A stretch of 64,000 bases of DNA from Rhodopirellula europaea 6C (GCF_000338295.1 NZ_ANMO01000246.1:49302-113301), one strand, 5' to 3'. Positions 27,082-37,046 are shown, numbered from the stretch's first letter. Numbers and translations are program-made. The notes: a model not told the origin generated them from the letters alone.

Positions 27082-27558
27082 TCATTCATCCGTCAGTTTG
27101 ATCGGAACGACATCAACCGCGTCGGGCAATTTTGAAACGACAATCGCGTGCGTCGGGTACGTCATTGCCATACCAACCGGCCCGGTCCCGCTCGGCGAAC
27201 TTTCTCGCAGGTACACATTCAGAACATCTTTCCGCAAAGCGATGCCGACGATCCGGATCGAATAGCCCGTCGTGTTGCGCTCACCAAGGGCGGCGATCAC
27301 GACGGTCTCCCTCGAAAAATCGACCGACTGAAAAGCCTGTGAGACTGACTCAGACGGCTGCCCCGTCAATTGAACAAAGTCATCGACTGACTGGATCAAG
27401 TGAACGCCAGGCGACATCACTCGGCCGACGTTGATTGTTTGCCGAACCGGGACTTGCTCCCCATCGACGATCGGAAGCTCGTCGATCTTTGATGGGGCAC
27501 ATCCGGTGGTGAAACAAACGAGAACGGCAAGAATTGGGCAGGCAATGAAGTTGGTCAT
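27082..27558 (-). CDS. Lipoprotein with PrcB-like C-terminal domain
   Basis: The 158-residue protein has a lipoprotein signal ending CFTTGC. The mature part matches the C-terminal domain of PrcB, the protease-complex subunit of spirochaetes: ETVVIAALGERNTTGYSIRIVG and then VYLRESSPSGTGPVGMAMTYP. In such domains the (L)GERxTxGY turn is the signature. The function in this lineage is unknown; a role in protein binding at the envelope is inferred. It is on the same strand as the efflux operon but separated by 240 bases, so probably independent. Confidence 0.7.
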   Translation of the reverse strand: MTNFIACPILAVLVCFTTGCAPSKIDELPIVDGEQVPVRQTINVGRVMSPGVHLIQSVDDFVQLTGQPSESVSQAFQSVDFSRETVVIAALGERNTTGYSIRIVGIALRKDVLNVYLRESSPSGTGPVGMAMTYPTHAIVVSKLPDAVDVVPIKLTDE

Positions 27559-27698
27559 GAGAATTCATCTCGTCTGAGTAGTCGTGAAAAGCTTCGGGGT
27601 TTGGTCTTCGCCGATTTCATTCACCGCATACAAGTATCGGCGATTGGATCATCGCGAGCGACACGGACGGCCGTGCCGCTCGAACATTGACGCAAGGA

Positions 27699-28913
27699 CT
27701 AATTCAAGCCTTGTTCACGAAGCCACTTTGCAACTTCGGCTCGGCCGTTCTTCACCTCGTCCAGCGGGTTACTTTCTTTGTCGGAGTTCCCAAACGGTAG
27801 TCGCTTGCCGTAGTACGCATGCTTTGAGACACCATGCTTCGACGGTCGTGGGTCGGCAGTCGCATACTCCAATGCGTTCTTGCCATCCATGCCTCCGTAG
27901 AAATCTTGCAGCACATCCGCAACGAATGAGCCGCGGACGCTTTCGTAAACACGTCCTTTCGACAAATAATGGTTTGCACTTGTCACTCGTGTGGAACCAT
28001 CCCACCGAACTTCAAATCGTGAATGCTTTCCACCTTGGGCGATCTCATCTTCGTCGCATCCCAACGTTGACACCGCTTGCAAGTCCGCTCCCATTTCAAC
28101 CAAGCGTTTCACGAGCTTCAGATCACCCGCTGCGGCGGCGAAGTGCAAAAGCGTCTTGCCTCCGCAACGGCTCTCGACCTGCACCTCGCCTTTTTCCAAC
28201 GCCTCCAACAGAGCCGACGAATCACCCAGGATCAGTGATTCAATTTCGGATGGATACTGGATGGTTTGGCTGCTAAATCGAAACTGATAATGGGGCTGGA
28301 TCAAGGCGAGCTCTTCGATACGAAGCCCCGACGCCAATTGCCACTCCTTCAGTCCATCGGTTGTGATGACTCCGAGTTCGTCCAATTGGTGCTCCTGGTT
28401 GATCCGTCGTGCCAGTCCGGGGTGCCCTGACGTCGCGATCAGATGACCAACCGCGCAGTGAGTCCCCCATGGGTCGATGAACACCGGTCGGCGTCCAGGC
28501 ACAAAGATGTTTTGAGGGAACACACCACCAGCCGCGTATTCGCGAAGCCGCTGGATATTCGCCAGCCGCTGCTTCACTTGCGATGCGTTCAAGTCATCGA
28601 CCTTCGCATTGCCGAGTCGCTCGACCACCAATTCAAAGTGTTTCTGAAGCAATTTGACTTCGCCAACCACGTCTTCGCTAGCGAGGTCAAAGGCCCCTGA
28701 ACCCAAGATAGCGGCCCAATTCGGATTCACTTCACAAAGCTGTTCGTGCAACTTCGTTGGCGGATCCACTTGACCCGATTGGATCGTCGCTGATTCCGAT
28801 TTCGCCGATACGGGAGCGGAATGGGCGAACGTAGGTTGCAGCATCGCGGCCGCCAACGCCATTGGGAGAACAACCGGGATGACTGTTTGGAGAAATGTTT
28901 TCTTGAAAAGCAT
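27699..28913 (-). CDS. Exported ankyrin-repeat protein
   Basis: This 404-residue protein has a signal peptide (about residues 1-32, cleavage near AHSA). A conserved-looking N-terminal domain (55-215) carries the pattern RLREYAAGGVFPQN, RRPVFIDPWGTHCAVGHLIATSGHP, with Cys and His residues spaced like a structural or metal site. About two ankyrin repeats follow (SALLEALEKGEVQVESRCGGKTLLH, AAAGDLKLVKRLVEMGADLQA), then a less clear repeat region. The ankyrin part suggests protein-protein binding in the periplasm. The N-terminal domain is not one I can name. Confidence 0.7.
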   Translation of the reverse strand: MLFKKTFLQTVIPVVLPMALAAAMLQPTFAHSAPVSAKSESATIQSGQVDPPTKLHEQLCEVNPNWAAILGSGAFDLASEDVVGEVKLLQKHFELVVERLGNAKVDDLNASQVKQRLANIQRLREYAAGGVFPQNIFVPGRRPVFIDPWGTHCAVGHLIATSGHPGLARRINQEHQLDELGVITTDGLKEWQLASGLRIEELALIQPHYQFRFSSQTIQYPSEIESLILGDSSALLEALEKGEVQVESRCGGKTLLHFAAAAGDLKLVKRLVEMGADLQAVSTLGCDEDEIAQGGKHSRFEVRWDGSTRVTSANHYLSKGRVYESVRGSFVADVLQDFYGGMDGKNALEYATADPRPSKHGVSKHAYYGKRLPFGNSDKESNPLDEVKNGRAEVAKWLREQGLN

Positions 28914-29091
28914 TGGTTTGGTTCCGTCGCAAAAGAGAAGAAATCAGCGGTGCAGCCCCGCCTCATACTCACCTGCGATTTCCAGCCAATTTCCCCTCAA
29001 CCAAAAATGAAACTTTTCAAACTTCGCCAATGCCCCACTTACAAAACAGGACAAAGAACAACCACACAAACTCCGCCCCGTCGATCATGGG

Positions 29092-29424
29092 TCAAAGCTT
29101 CCCAATGAAGTCTCGTCGCAACAACGTCGTTAGAAAGGTGGCATGAGCCAAGTAGAGAAACACGGCCGCGGTGAGCCATGCCAAAACGCGTTCACGGCGA
29201 GAACGATAGATCCAACCAACGACGAGCAACGAAAGACCAATTGCAAGTCCATTGCCGATGAAAACGTAGGCCGGCCAACTGACATCTGGAACTTCAACAT
29301 TTCCAGTCGAGCGACGTGGCACGAAAAACATGGTGCACGCCAGAGAAACAATCGCCGAGACGATCGTCACGACAGGAGAGACAAACAGTGCACAGACAAG
29401 CAAGCGTTCATTCTCGTATTTCAT
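29092..29424 (-). CDS. Small membrane protein of unknown function, 110 residues
   Basis: Three hydrophobic segments are visible (about residues 9-32, 48-68 and 77-98), joined by short loops (FFVPRRSTGNVEVPDVSW; YRSRRERV). No family is recognised. The start is placed at the ATG giving MKYENERLLVC; the frame is open 57 bases further, but without a better start. It lies in a group of unrelated minus-strand genes and shows no operon link. Confidence 0.5.
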   Translation of the reverse strand: MKYENERLLVCALFVSPVVTIVSAIVSLACTMFFVPRRSTGNVEVPDVSWPAYVFIGNGLAIGLSLLVVGWIYRSRRERVLAWLTAAVFLYLAHATFLTTLLRRDFIGKL

Positions 29425-29601
29425 CAATGGATCAACCACTGGATTGCGACCTCTAACATGCAAAAAGTTTCCACAAACCATCTGGATCGAATCCCAGAAT
29501 CACAGTCGCAAACACATCCACCAAGGCCAGCCCACATCACCAAACAAACAACGAAGACAGGTGCGCCGAGGGCCTGGCGCAAAAAGCCTGTTGGGTGTCC
29601 G

Positions 29602-30102
29602 TCAATTGCGGGGCGGTCCAATTTTGGCAGTCAGCATTTGGCGGAGACGCAAGTCATCGTCTGCGGACAGCGTGCGTCTCGGAATGACCGAGAGATCACG
29701 TTTGCCGTGGTACATGATGTAGAAATCGTTGTCGAATAGCCACGACTGATAGATGGACCATTGAAGGGTGGAGTCGATGCTTCTGGTTTTAAAACCGATT
29801 CCGTCCTCCGCAAACCGAAGCGAGTACTCATCCTTCAATTTCGGTTGCGAACGATAGAGGATGGAGGGCAACACGAAGAGGGCATACGCGACCATCGAGA
29901 GCAATACGACGCCAGCCACCAACAGTGCCCACGCGGTCCATCCACCTGATGAGCGCATCATCAAGAAGATGCCGCCCGCCACTGCAAACAGTCCAGCAAC
30001 CACATCCCGCCCAACGTTCAACGCCGAGCGGTAATGCCGCTTCATTGCGAGAACGTACTCGTCGCGAGTGAAGGTAAACGTTGTGGTTACAGGTGAATTC
30101 AT
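29602..30102 (-). CDS. YcxB-like membrane protein
   Basis: The 166-residue protein starts at ATG 30102 (MNSPVTTTFTFTRDEYVLAMK). It has two membrane segments (about residues 35-55 and 58-80), then a soluble domain with KDEYSLRFAEDGIGFKTRS, STLQWSIYQSWLFDNDFYIMY and SVIPRRTL, the arrangement of YcxB-type proteins: two spans followed by a PH-like domain. The family has no assigned function. It is a monocistronic-looking gene with its start facing a 916-base gap. Confidence 0.65.
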   Translation of the reverse strand: MNSPVTTTFTFTRDEYVLAMKRHYRSALNVGRDVVAGLFAVAGGIFLMMRSSGGWTAWALLVAGVVLLSMVAYALFVLPSILYRSQPKLKDEYSLRFAEDGIGFKTRSIDSTLQWSIYQSWLFDNDFYIMYHGKRDLSVIPRRTLSADDDLRLRQMLTAKIGPPRN

Positions 30103-31018
30103 AGCAAGTCGAGGTCGCACAACGAGGAACTGGACAACAACATGCCGTCCAGTCGTGTGGTGAATTCCCAAATTCTACCGGACATGGATTGCTGGATGGC
30201 GGTTGTGCTCATCAGTGACTTGCCGTTCTCGTTGCCCGCCCGTTGACTTCCTTGCCGCTGGTCGGATGAGTGCCGCCATACCAAGGTACGTTGCACTGAT
30301 CGCCAAGATGATTTGGTGGGTGCGGCGATTCGCGTGGCCGACGCTCCATGTTTCTTCCCGGCGACGTCCCCATCAGATCCTGTCTGCCATCGATGTCACC
30401 TACTGCCAGCCCGAAATTACTCTTCAAGTGAACTGACCTGATGGCACGACTCGAACCAACTCGTCGAACCAGTTCGCGTTTCAACTAGAGCTGTCGATGC
30501 ATCTCCTTCGGCTGGACGACGCGTTCGGTCGGAAGAACGGAAACTTAGCCCCCCGCCTCATCCTTGCGCTAGGCAACCTCGCGTTCTTTTTGAGCATCCC
30601 TGCGGGTTTTCTGATCAACGTTTTTCGTCCGAAATCAACAGACTTCGCACGTGGCAAACGAAGAACTTTGGACAGTTCAGCAATTCGCTAAATATAGACT
30701 TTGCCGTCGCAGTAACGCAGTGAATCCAGTCCGCTGTAATCAAACCTTAGGCGAGACTGATCCCCGCAGGCATTCCATGTTGTCTATGGACCACGAACAA
30801 ACCCGCCGGGTCGATCTGAACGGTCCGCCCGTTGCTTAACGGAGCGTCCCAAGACCGCGTTTTGCTTCGAGACCACCAAATGAACTGGTTCGGTCCGAAG
30901 CGATCATCCGCGATGGCGTGCCCGTCATCCAATCAACGAAACAAACAACCTCTTGCCGTTTTGTTGTGGTCGCGCATTCAACTTGTTCTTCTTCCATGCC
31001 TACTGAAAGGGAAATCTG
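30103..31018. other. 916-base gap with no confident gene
   Basis: Several short frames are open (30203-30436 and 30497-30691 plus; 30212-30484 and 30747-30932 minus), but none has a domain or convincing start. The 64-residue frame at 30497 has one hydrophobic stretch and is the least unlikely. A 10-bp bulged hairpin, GCTTCG-GACC/GGTC-CGAAGC, at 30864-30901 lies in the probable leader of the DUF1559 gene. The stretch may include gene remnants. Confidence 0.45.
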
Positions 31019-32050
31019 GTGAGCATCAATCGAAACTCGAATTCACAAACTCGCGCCGCATTCACACTTGTCGAACTGCTCGTGGTCATCGCCATCATTG
31101 GAGTCCTCGTCGGGCTTCTTCTACCAGCGGTTCAGTCCGCCCGGGAAGCCGCTCGTCGGATGCAATGCAGCAACAACATGCGGCAGTTGGCGCTCGCCTG
31201 CCACAACTACGAAAGCAGCTACAAACAATTTCCCGCATCAGCCGATAACCGCGACTTCGTCGGTGTCGGTCGGACTTGGATTCGAGGCATCTTGCCATAC
31301 GTCGAGCAGTCCGCTTTGGATACCGATGACTTGATGCTTCACGGTCCAAGCTTCGACGCGGATGCCATCCTTACCGAGGTGCCAATGCTGAACTGCCCCA
31401 GCGACCCGTTGTCGCAAACGCCAGTCAATGTCGGCTTTGGCAGCACCGTGATCGCCACCAGCGCCGGAACCAACTACTTTGGAAATGCTGGCCACTATGG
31501 TCGCTCGTCCAATCAGTATCACGGAACAGACGCCTCCGGTTTTCGCGGGTTTCCGGCCGCGTTTCAGTTTTCAGCTGACGGAATGTTCCATAGCCAGGGA
31601 TCAGCATTCGGGCGTGTTCGATTCGCGTCGGTGATCGACGGAACAAGCAACACGTTGCTGATTGGTGAACGCGGACTCTTCCCTGCCAAAGCCGGGTCGG
31701 TGCAAACCGGGGGATGGTTGACGACCTACACCGGCGCACCATTTGGAATGGGACATTCGGTCCTTTGCTATGACTCGCCCGATGAAGCAGGCGGTGGATT
31801 TGTGCCCTACTATGGCTTCCCCGTCAATTCGGACGGCGTTGGCGGCATCTTGGATGACGAAGATTTGACTGGCGGCTTGGGAAATCTTCCCGACAACGAC
31901 GAGCACTTCTTTTTCAGCTACCACCCCGGCGGTTCACACTTCGTGATGGCCGATGGCTCGACCAAGTTCGTCACGTACTCGATCGCCCAAGATGTGCTGA
32001 CAGCATTCCTGACCAAAGCAGGTCACGAGGTCAACACTTATCAGGAATAG
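31019..32050 (+). CDS. DUF1559 prepilin-like protein
   Basis: This is a 343-residue protein with a type IV prepilin leader: cleavage is predicted between Ala14 and Phe15 in RAAFTLVELLVVIAIIG, with Glu at position 5 of the mature chain. The following LLLPAVQSAREAARRMQCSNNMRQLALACHNYE is the DUF1559 signature, and the C-terminal end has FSYHPGGSHFVMADGS with the family H-x-G-G-x-(H/N) segment. These proteins are strongly expanded in planctomycetes; many form surface or extracellular appendage-like structures, but individual roles are unknown. The start is GTG 31019 with AAAGG upstream. The lipoprotein at 32191 follows, a common pairing. Confidence 0.9.
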   Translation: MSINRNSNSQTRAAFTLVELLVVIAIIGVLVGLLLPAVQSAREAARRMQCSNNMRQLALACHNYESSYKQFPASADNRDFVGVGRTWIRGILPYVEQSALDTDDLMLHGPSFDADAILTEVPMLNCPSDPLSQTPVNVGFGSTVIATSAGTNYFGNAGHYGRSSNQYHGTDASGFRGFPAAFQFSADGMFHSQGSAFGRVRFASVIDGTSNTLLIGERGLFPAKAGSVQTGGWLTTYTGAPFGMGHSVLCYDSPDEAGGGFVPYYGFPVNSDGVGGILDDEDLTGGLGNLPDNDEHFFFSYHPGGSHFVMADGSTKFVTYSIAQDVLTAFLTKAGHEVNTYQE

Positions 32051-32190
32051 CCCGAACGCACGGATCGTTCGCTATCGAATCCCCGTTATCCGGGTGTCGA
32101 TCTAGCGAAACGCAAACTTCCTGGCGTCTCTTTTTGAGCGCCAGTCTTTCCCTTACTTCGAACACGCTTCTCGGCTACCACACCAAATCC

Positions 32191-32661
32191 ATGTTACGTA
32201 TGACTTCCGTCCCAAATTGCCTTCGTGCTGTGTTGCTTCTCGGTTGTTTGAGCACCTTCGTCGCCTGCGGGCCATCGGGCATCTCTCTTTCAGGTACCGC
32301 GACGATTGACGGATCGCCAATCGAGAAAGGAAAAATCAGCTTGGTTCCCAAGGCAAACGTTGACTCACCAACAGCCATGGCACCCATCATCGATGGCAAC
32401 TTCACCATCCCGCCTGAGTCGCAACTGCGTGAAGGCGAATTCGATCTGCGTGTCAGCGTTACCGCCGACCGAACGACCAAGGCTCAATTGACGTTCTTGA
32501 AAGGTGGCAACAAAGCGGCCGTGGGCACTGCCATCAACCAAGCTCTGAAAGATGCCCCGCCATCCGAAGAAAGTTTCACATCCGATTTCGAGGTGACCGG
32601 ATCAAACGATGAAATCAAGCTCCAGTTCAATCGCGAAACGGTTCCAGCAAAGCGGCGATAA
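32191..32661 (+). CDS. Small lipoprotein paired with DUF1559 gene
   Basis: The 156-residue protein has a lipoprotein signal ending STFVACG. The mature part shows a beta-sandwich pattern (GISLSGTATIDGSPIEKGKISLVP, then DGNFTIPPESQLREGEFDLRVS), like the transthyretin-like/carboxypeptidase regulatory-like proteins that planctomycetes often encode directly after DUF1559 genes. It lies 140 bases downstream of that gene on the same strand. An in-frame ATG at 32200 is an alternative start. The role is unknown; it may anchor or stabilise the DUF1559 protein. Confidence 0.72.
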   Translation: MLRMTSVPNCLRAVLLLGCLSTFVACGPSGISLSGTATIDGSPIEKGKISLVPKANVDSPTAMAPIIDGNFTIPPESQLREGEFDLRVSVTADRTTKAQLTFLKGGNKAAVGTAINQALKDAPPSEESFTSDFEVTGSNDEIKLQFNRETVPAKRR

Positions 32662-33008
32662 AAGCCTCGCCATTCAACGCCTGACCTTCCGTCAGGATAG
32701 GCCACGCCATTGCGAGTTCGCTCGGCTCAGTGTCGAGCGAAACGAGTGCAGCATGAACGCCCAAAGTATAAATTGGGCGTTCGCCAAGCCACCAACAGCT
32801 GAACTGGAAGGTCGCTTCGCTTCAAAAGTCTTCTTCGATGGCAAGCTCGCTCTGTCTGATGTTGATGGAGACAAATTTTCATTAGCCTCAGGCACGCTCG
32901 CATCGTTGTTTCGCGAAGCAAGTCGAACCTCGAGCCCATACCGTTCGACACGATCCCACTTTTGAATTCGCACCATTGATCCCGCATCCAAAGTTCCATC
33001 GATTGCCC
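32662..33008 (+). other. Gap with three consecutive hairpins
   Basis: Immediately after the lipoprotein gene are CCTGAC/GTCAGG (around 32680-32697), TTCGCTCG/CGAGCGAA (32717-32741) and a perfect 10-bp hairpin GAACGCCCAA/TTGGGCGTTC with an 8-base loop (32755-32782). The last is terminator-like but lacks a T-tract. No gene is seen in the remaining bases before the hexosaminidase. Confidence 0.5.
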
Positions 33009-35123
33009 ATGCTCGTTCGTTGCCTTCTCGCGTACCTCACCCTCGCCTCCACCACTTTCATCGCCGCGGCGGAGTTATCCGTCGTTCCTTTGCCGACCAA
33101 GGTTGAGTCACCCGGCGGCGCCGCTCTGATTCTGCCAAACGTAATCACCGCAAAGTCACCGGCAATTCCGGGCTGGAGCGATCATCTAGAGATTTTTGGC
33201 GAGCATCTCGGACGCATGACTGCCGGGAAACATCAGCTGCAAACTTCAGACGAAAACGATTCGGTGCTGCTGGTATCGCACGCACCAAAGCTTTCGCCGG
33301 AGGCCTACACGCTCTCAATCAATCAAACGCAAATTCAAATCGAAGCATCATCAATCAAAGGTCTCGCACACGCCACGGCGACACTATTGCAACTGATCGG
33401 CGGGAACGACACGGAGTCGATTCCTGCGATGCGTATCGAAGACGCCCCGGAGCTGTCGTATCGCAATTTCATGATCGACATGGGACGCAATCCTCACAGC
33501 GTCGCATTGTTGAAAGAGACGATCGATCTGCTGTGGTTTTACAAGATCGATTCCGTGCAACTGCACCTCACCGATGACCAAAGAATCGCATTTCCGTCGA
33601 CCGCCTTTCCAAAACTATGGGACGGTAAAGTCACACGGTCGGAATTTAAAGAACTTGAACGCTATGCGGTCCAGCGAGGCGTGACGATCATCCCCGAGCT
33701 AGAAGTCCCCGGCCACTCGGAATTGCTACGACGAAACTATCCCGAGGTCTTTGACAAAACGGGAACTGACCTCACGAAGTCACCCAAGGCAATCGAAGGT
33801 ATCAAAACGCTATTGGACGAGATGATCGCCCTCTTCCCCTCCTCGCCTTTCATTCATATCGGTGGCGACGAGGCGTTTGGTGTTCCTGAAGACTTGCAGC
33901 GTGATCTGATCAACGAATTGCACGCGTACCTGAAGACTCGCGGCAAAGAAACATTGGTCTGGGAAGGCCCCGCTGCCGGCTCAGGCGATAACCGAGTGCA
34001 TCCGGATGTGATCCATCTGAACTGGCGAACGATCAACTATCCCGCCGATCAAATGGTCAACAATGGACACCGAGTCATCAACGCTTCGTGGGACCCGTTG
34101 TACTTGGTCGACCACTACCCTCGAACCAATTTCACGATGACGTCGCCCCAGCACATCTATGAAACGATGTCGCTGACGACGTTTAAACATGTGAATCCCC
34201 AAATTCAAACCTTTGCGAAACCGATTGAGGTTGATCCGACCGACAAACTGATTGGTTTCTGCATGCCATGGTGGGAAGGTCGTGAAGAGAATTTTGTCCA
34301 GCAAACCTTTCCACGATTGATCCCGTTTGCTGAAGTCGCGTGGAATCCGGAAATCGAACGCGACTACCAGGATTTCCAAGAGCGCACGTCGCACACCGAA
34401 CTTGCTCGTATGGCCGGGTTCTATCCGGTATCCGTTGAATCAACACGAATGCTCTTGGATCAAGATGGCGTATTCGAACAATCGACTCAGGTGTCACTTC
34501 GAATGCGAACCAGCAACAGTGACTCAGCGCAAACTGAAGCAGAAATCCGCTACACAACCGATGGGTCGGAACCAACGAAGGATTCGACTCTGTACCAAGA
34601 GCCATTCACGCTCACAGACGATGCAACCATTCGCGCGACCGCATTCATCGCTGGTGCACCAATTGGCCATGGAAGCCGACGAAACCTGACAATGGTGAAC
34701 GGCCATCCCAACCTTGCGTTGCACAAACCGGTCACCTCGAGCACAACCTCGGGACCACCATTTTCAGTTCAGAGAATCACCGATGGTGGCACAAACAACC
34801 TCGGTTTTTACTTGGGTTACCCCGCCGACCCTGACCCGATCCTTTTGACGATCGATTTGGAAGCCGTTCAGACGGTCGAGCGCGTCAAAGTGTTCGCCTA
34901 CAGCGTTTCGGGCTCGTTTGAAATGTACAGCATCGAAACGTCGACCAACGGAGTCGACTTTGAAGAGGTCGCGTCACGGCTGGAGAAGCCCGAAGACCCA
35001 ACTTCTCTGGTCGAGCATCGTTTTTCGCCACGGCAAGTTCGCTATGTTCGTATCCGAACGCAAGGCAACAAAGGCTACGTCTTCGATTCGTTCTCAAAAA
35101 TCGTCGAAGTGCAAGTCTTCTAA
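33009..35123 (+). CDS. Exported beta-N-acetylhexosaminidase (GH20)
   Basis: This 704-residue secreted enzyme releases terminal N-acetylglucosamine or galactosamine. It has a signal peptide (about residues 1-22), a GH20b domain (25-125), and a catalytic barrel (130-440) with the Asp-Glu pair in FIHIGGDEAFG and MVGRNPH-like MIDMGRNPHSVALLKE. After it come a chitobiase-type C-terminal beta domain (IRYTTDGSEPT, IRATAFIAG) and an F5/8-type discoidin domain (NLALHKPVTSS, VRYVRIRTQGN) for carbohydrate binding. ATG 33009 gives the signal peptide; the frame is open from TTG 32976. A sodium symporter lies 72 bases downstream, fitting amino-sugar scavenging. Confidence 0.92.
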   Translation: MLVRCLLAYLTLASTTFIAAAELSVVPLPTKVESPGGAALILPNVITAKSPAIPGWSDHLEIFGEHLGRMTAGKHQLQTSDENDSVLLVSHAPKLSPEAYTLSINQTQIQIEASSIKGLAHATATLLQLIGGNDTESIPAMRIEDAPELSYRNFMIDMGRNPHSVALLKETIDLLWFYKIDSVQLHLTDDQRIAFPSTAFPKLWDGKVTRSEFKELERYAVQRGVTIIPELEVPGHSELLRRNYPEVFDKTGTDLTKSPKAIEGIKTLLDEMIALFPSSPFIHIGGDEAFGVPEDLQRDLINELHAYLKTRGKETLVWEGPAAGSGDNRVHPDVIHLNWRTINYPADQMVNNGHRVINASWDPLYLVDHYPRTNFTMTSPQHIYETMSLTTFKHVNPQIQTFAKPIEVDPTDKLIGFCMPWWEGREENFVQQTFPRLIPFAEVAWNPEIERDYQDFQERTSHTELARMAGFYPVSVESTRMLLDQDGVFEQSTQVSLRMRTSNSDSAQTEAEIRYTTDGSEPTKDSTLYQEPFTLTDDATIRATAFIAGAPIGHGSRRNLTMVNGHPNLALHKPVTSSTTSGPPFSVQRITDGGTNNLGFYLGYPADPDPILLTIDLEAVQTVERVKVFAYSVSGSFEMYSIETSTNGVDFEEVASRLEKPEDPTSLVEHRFSPRQVRYVRIRTQGNKGYVFDSFSKIVEVQVF

Positions 35124-35195
35124 GACCGTTGCACCCATTTGCGAGCCGCTGCTTCCATCGCCGTTCGCACTCCAATCATCAACCTGTGCAGGGAC

Positions 35196-37004
35196 ATGGC
35201 ACTTTCATACGTCGACTACGCGATCATCATCGCGTTCTTTGTCATCACAACCTCGATCGGACTTTTCGCGAGCCGACGGGCGGGCAAGAGCTTTGCCGAA
35301 TACTTCCTCGCTGGCGGTCAAATGAGTTGGTGGATGCTCGGCATCTCCATGGTCGCAACCACCTTCGCCGCCGACACACCCAACTTGGTCACCGGCATCG
35401 TTCGACGCGATGGGGTCAGCGGCAACTGGGTGTGGTGGGCCTTTCTGCTGACAGGTTTGCTGACCGTGTTCGTCTATGCCCGGCTATGGAAACGCAGCGG
35501 TGTATCGACGGACCTTGAATTTTACGAACTTCGATACAGTGGCAAGACAGCCGGATTCCTTCGCGGATTTCGTGCGATCTATTTGGGAGTCATCTTCAAC
35601 TGTTTGGTCATGGCCAACGTCATTTTGGCCGGCATCAAACTGGGTGGCGTCCTGGTCGGAGCGACACCCATCCAAGTTGTACTGATCACCGGTATCGTCA
35701 CCGTTGTCTACACGTTGCTGGGAGGATTGCGGGGCGTGATCTTAACGGACTGCTTTCAGTTCGTTGTCGCCATGTTCGGCGCGATCGCGGCGGCGTACGT
35801 GGTATGCAACTTGCCCGAAGTCGGCGGTTTTTCCAACCTGCTTCAACACGAAGAAGTCCGTTCCAAGACCGCTTTACTGCCCGACTTCAGCGACATGGAC
35901 GCGTTAATACCGCTGATCATCATTCCGTTGGCCGTCCAATGGTGGAGCGGATGGTACCCGGGGTCGGAACCTGGCGGAGGCGGCTATGTCGCCCAGCGAA
36001 TGCTGGGTGCACGCAGCGAAAAAGATGCGACATTGGCAACACTTCTGTTTCAAGGTGCCCACTACGCCTTGCGACCATGGCCATGGATCATCGTGGCGCT
36101 CGCATCGATCGTTGTGTTCCCAACCTTGGAAAGCATTCAGGTCGCTTTCCCCGACATCGATCCACAGATTGTCCAAGATGATCTCGCCTATCCAGCGATG
36201 CTGACCTTCTTGCCAAGTGGTTTGCTAGGAATCGTGATCGCCAGTTTGATTGCTGCGTTCATGTCGACGCTTTCAACGCATTTGAACTGGGGTGCGTCAT
36301 ACATTGCACACGATTTCTATCGACGATTCGTGAATCTGGACGCGACCGAACAACGCTTGGTTGCAACAGGACGCTGGGCAACAGTCGGATTGATGATCGT
36401 CGCCGGCGCGGTTGCGTTGACACTCGAAAGTGCGATGGAAAGCTTTGGCATCATCCTTCAAGTCGGTGCGGGCACCGGGCTGATCTACATCCTGCGATGG
36501 TTTTGGTGGCGGATCAACGCGTTCACAGAAATCACCGGCATGGCGGTCTCATTGGCGATCGCAATGTTCTTCAAATTTGGATATTCGCACACGGGACTGC
36601 CCGAACTGAACTCATGGCAACAGCTTTTGACTGGCGTCGTCATCACGACCACGTCGTGGATGTTAGTCACATTCCTTTCGCCGCCGACCGACCGAGAAAC
36701 GCTCAAACGATTCGTCTTAAAGATCCGTCCGGGCGGCGTGGGATGGAAGTCAATCCGCGAAGAGTTGGCAGAAAGCGGAACTCCTGTCGAAACAGGCGAT
36801 TCAATCACAGCGGGATTGAAAGCCATGATGGCATCGACGTTCCTGGTCTATTCCGCATTGTTCAGCACGGGGTACTTGCTATACCAATCGTGGGTCTGCC
36901 TAGCGATCAGCCTCAGCGTGTGCGTCGTATCGGCGATCGCGTTGTGGAAGACTTGGCCGTCGCTGAACATCGGCGGGCCAGCAAATGCATCTGACCAGTC
37001 GTGA
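35196..37004 (+). CDS. Sodium:solute symporter family transporter
   Basis: The 602-residue protein has about 13-14 membrane segments and is of the SSS family. Marks are YFLAGGQMSWWMLGISMVATTFAADTP, RLWKRSGVSTDLEFYELRYSGK and FMSTLSTHLNWGASYIAHDFY, typical of sugar/solute symporters of the SglT group. ATG 35196 places the first segment (YAIIIAFFVITTSIGLFAS) correctly; TTG 35139 is open further upstream. It follows the exported hexosaminidase by 72 bases, so uptake of the released N-acetyl sugar is the natural hypothesis. The substrate is not readable from sequence. A DUF-like cytoplasmic C-terminus is present. Confidence 0.88.
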   Translation: MALSYVDYAIIIAFFVITTSIGLFASRRAGKSFAEYFLAGGQMSWWMLGISMVATTFAADTPNLVTGIVRRDGVSGNWVWWAFLLTGLLTVFVYARLWKRSGVSTDLEFYELRYSGKTAGFLRGFRAIYLGVIFNCLVMANVILAGIKLGGVLVGATPIQVVLITGIVTVVYTLLGGLRGVILTDCFQFVVAMFGAIAAAYVVCNLPEVGGFSNLLQHEEVRSKTALLPDFSDMDALIPLIIIPLAVQWWSGWYPGSEPGGGGYVAQRMLGARSEKDATLATLLFQGAHYALRPWPWIIVALASIVVFPTLESIQVAFPDIDPQIVQDDLAYPAMLTFLPSGLLGIVIASLIAAFMSTLSTHLNWGASYIAHDFYRRFVNLDATEQRLVATGRWATVGLMIVAGAVALTLESAMESFGIILQVGAGTGLIYILRWFWWRINAFTEITGMAVSLAIAMFFKFGYSHTGLPELNSWQQLLTGVVITTTSWMLVTFLSPPTDRETLKRFVLKIRPGGVGWKSIREELAESGTPVETGDSITAGLKAMMASTFLVYSALFSTGYLLYQSWVCLAISLSVCVVSAIALWKTWPSLNIGGPANASDQS

Positions 37005-37046
37005 TGAACTACGGTGCAAAATGGCCGATCGCGACACAGGCAATTG

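Noticed and set aside
30440..30480. Possible tRNA T-arm (minus strand GGTTCGAGTC)
   Set aside because: The flanking bases cannot form the T-stem, acceptor stem or anticodon arm.
30497..30691. 64-codon open frame with one hydrophobic stretch
   Set aside because: No ribosome site, domain or neighbour link; too weak to call a gene.
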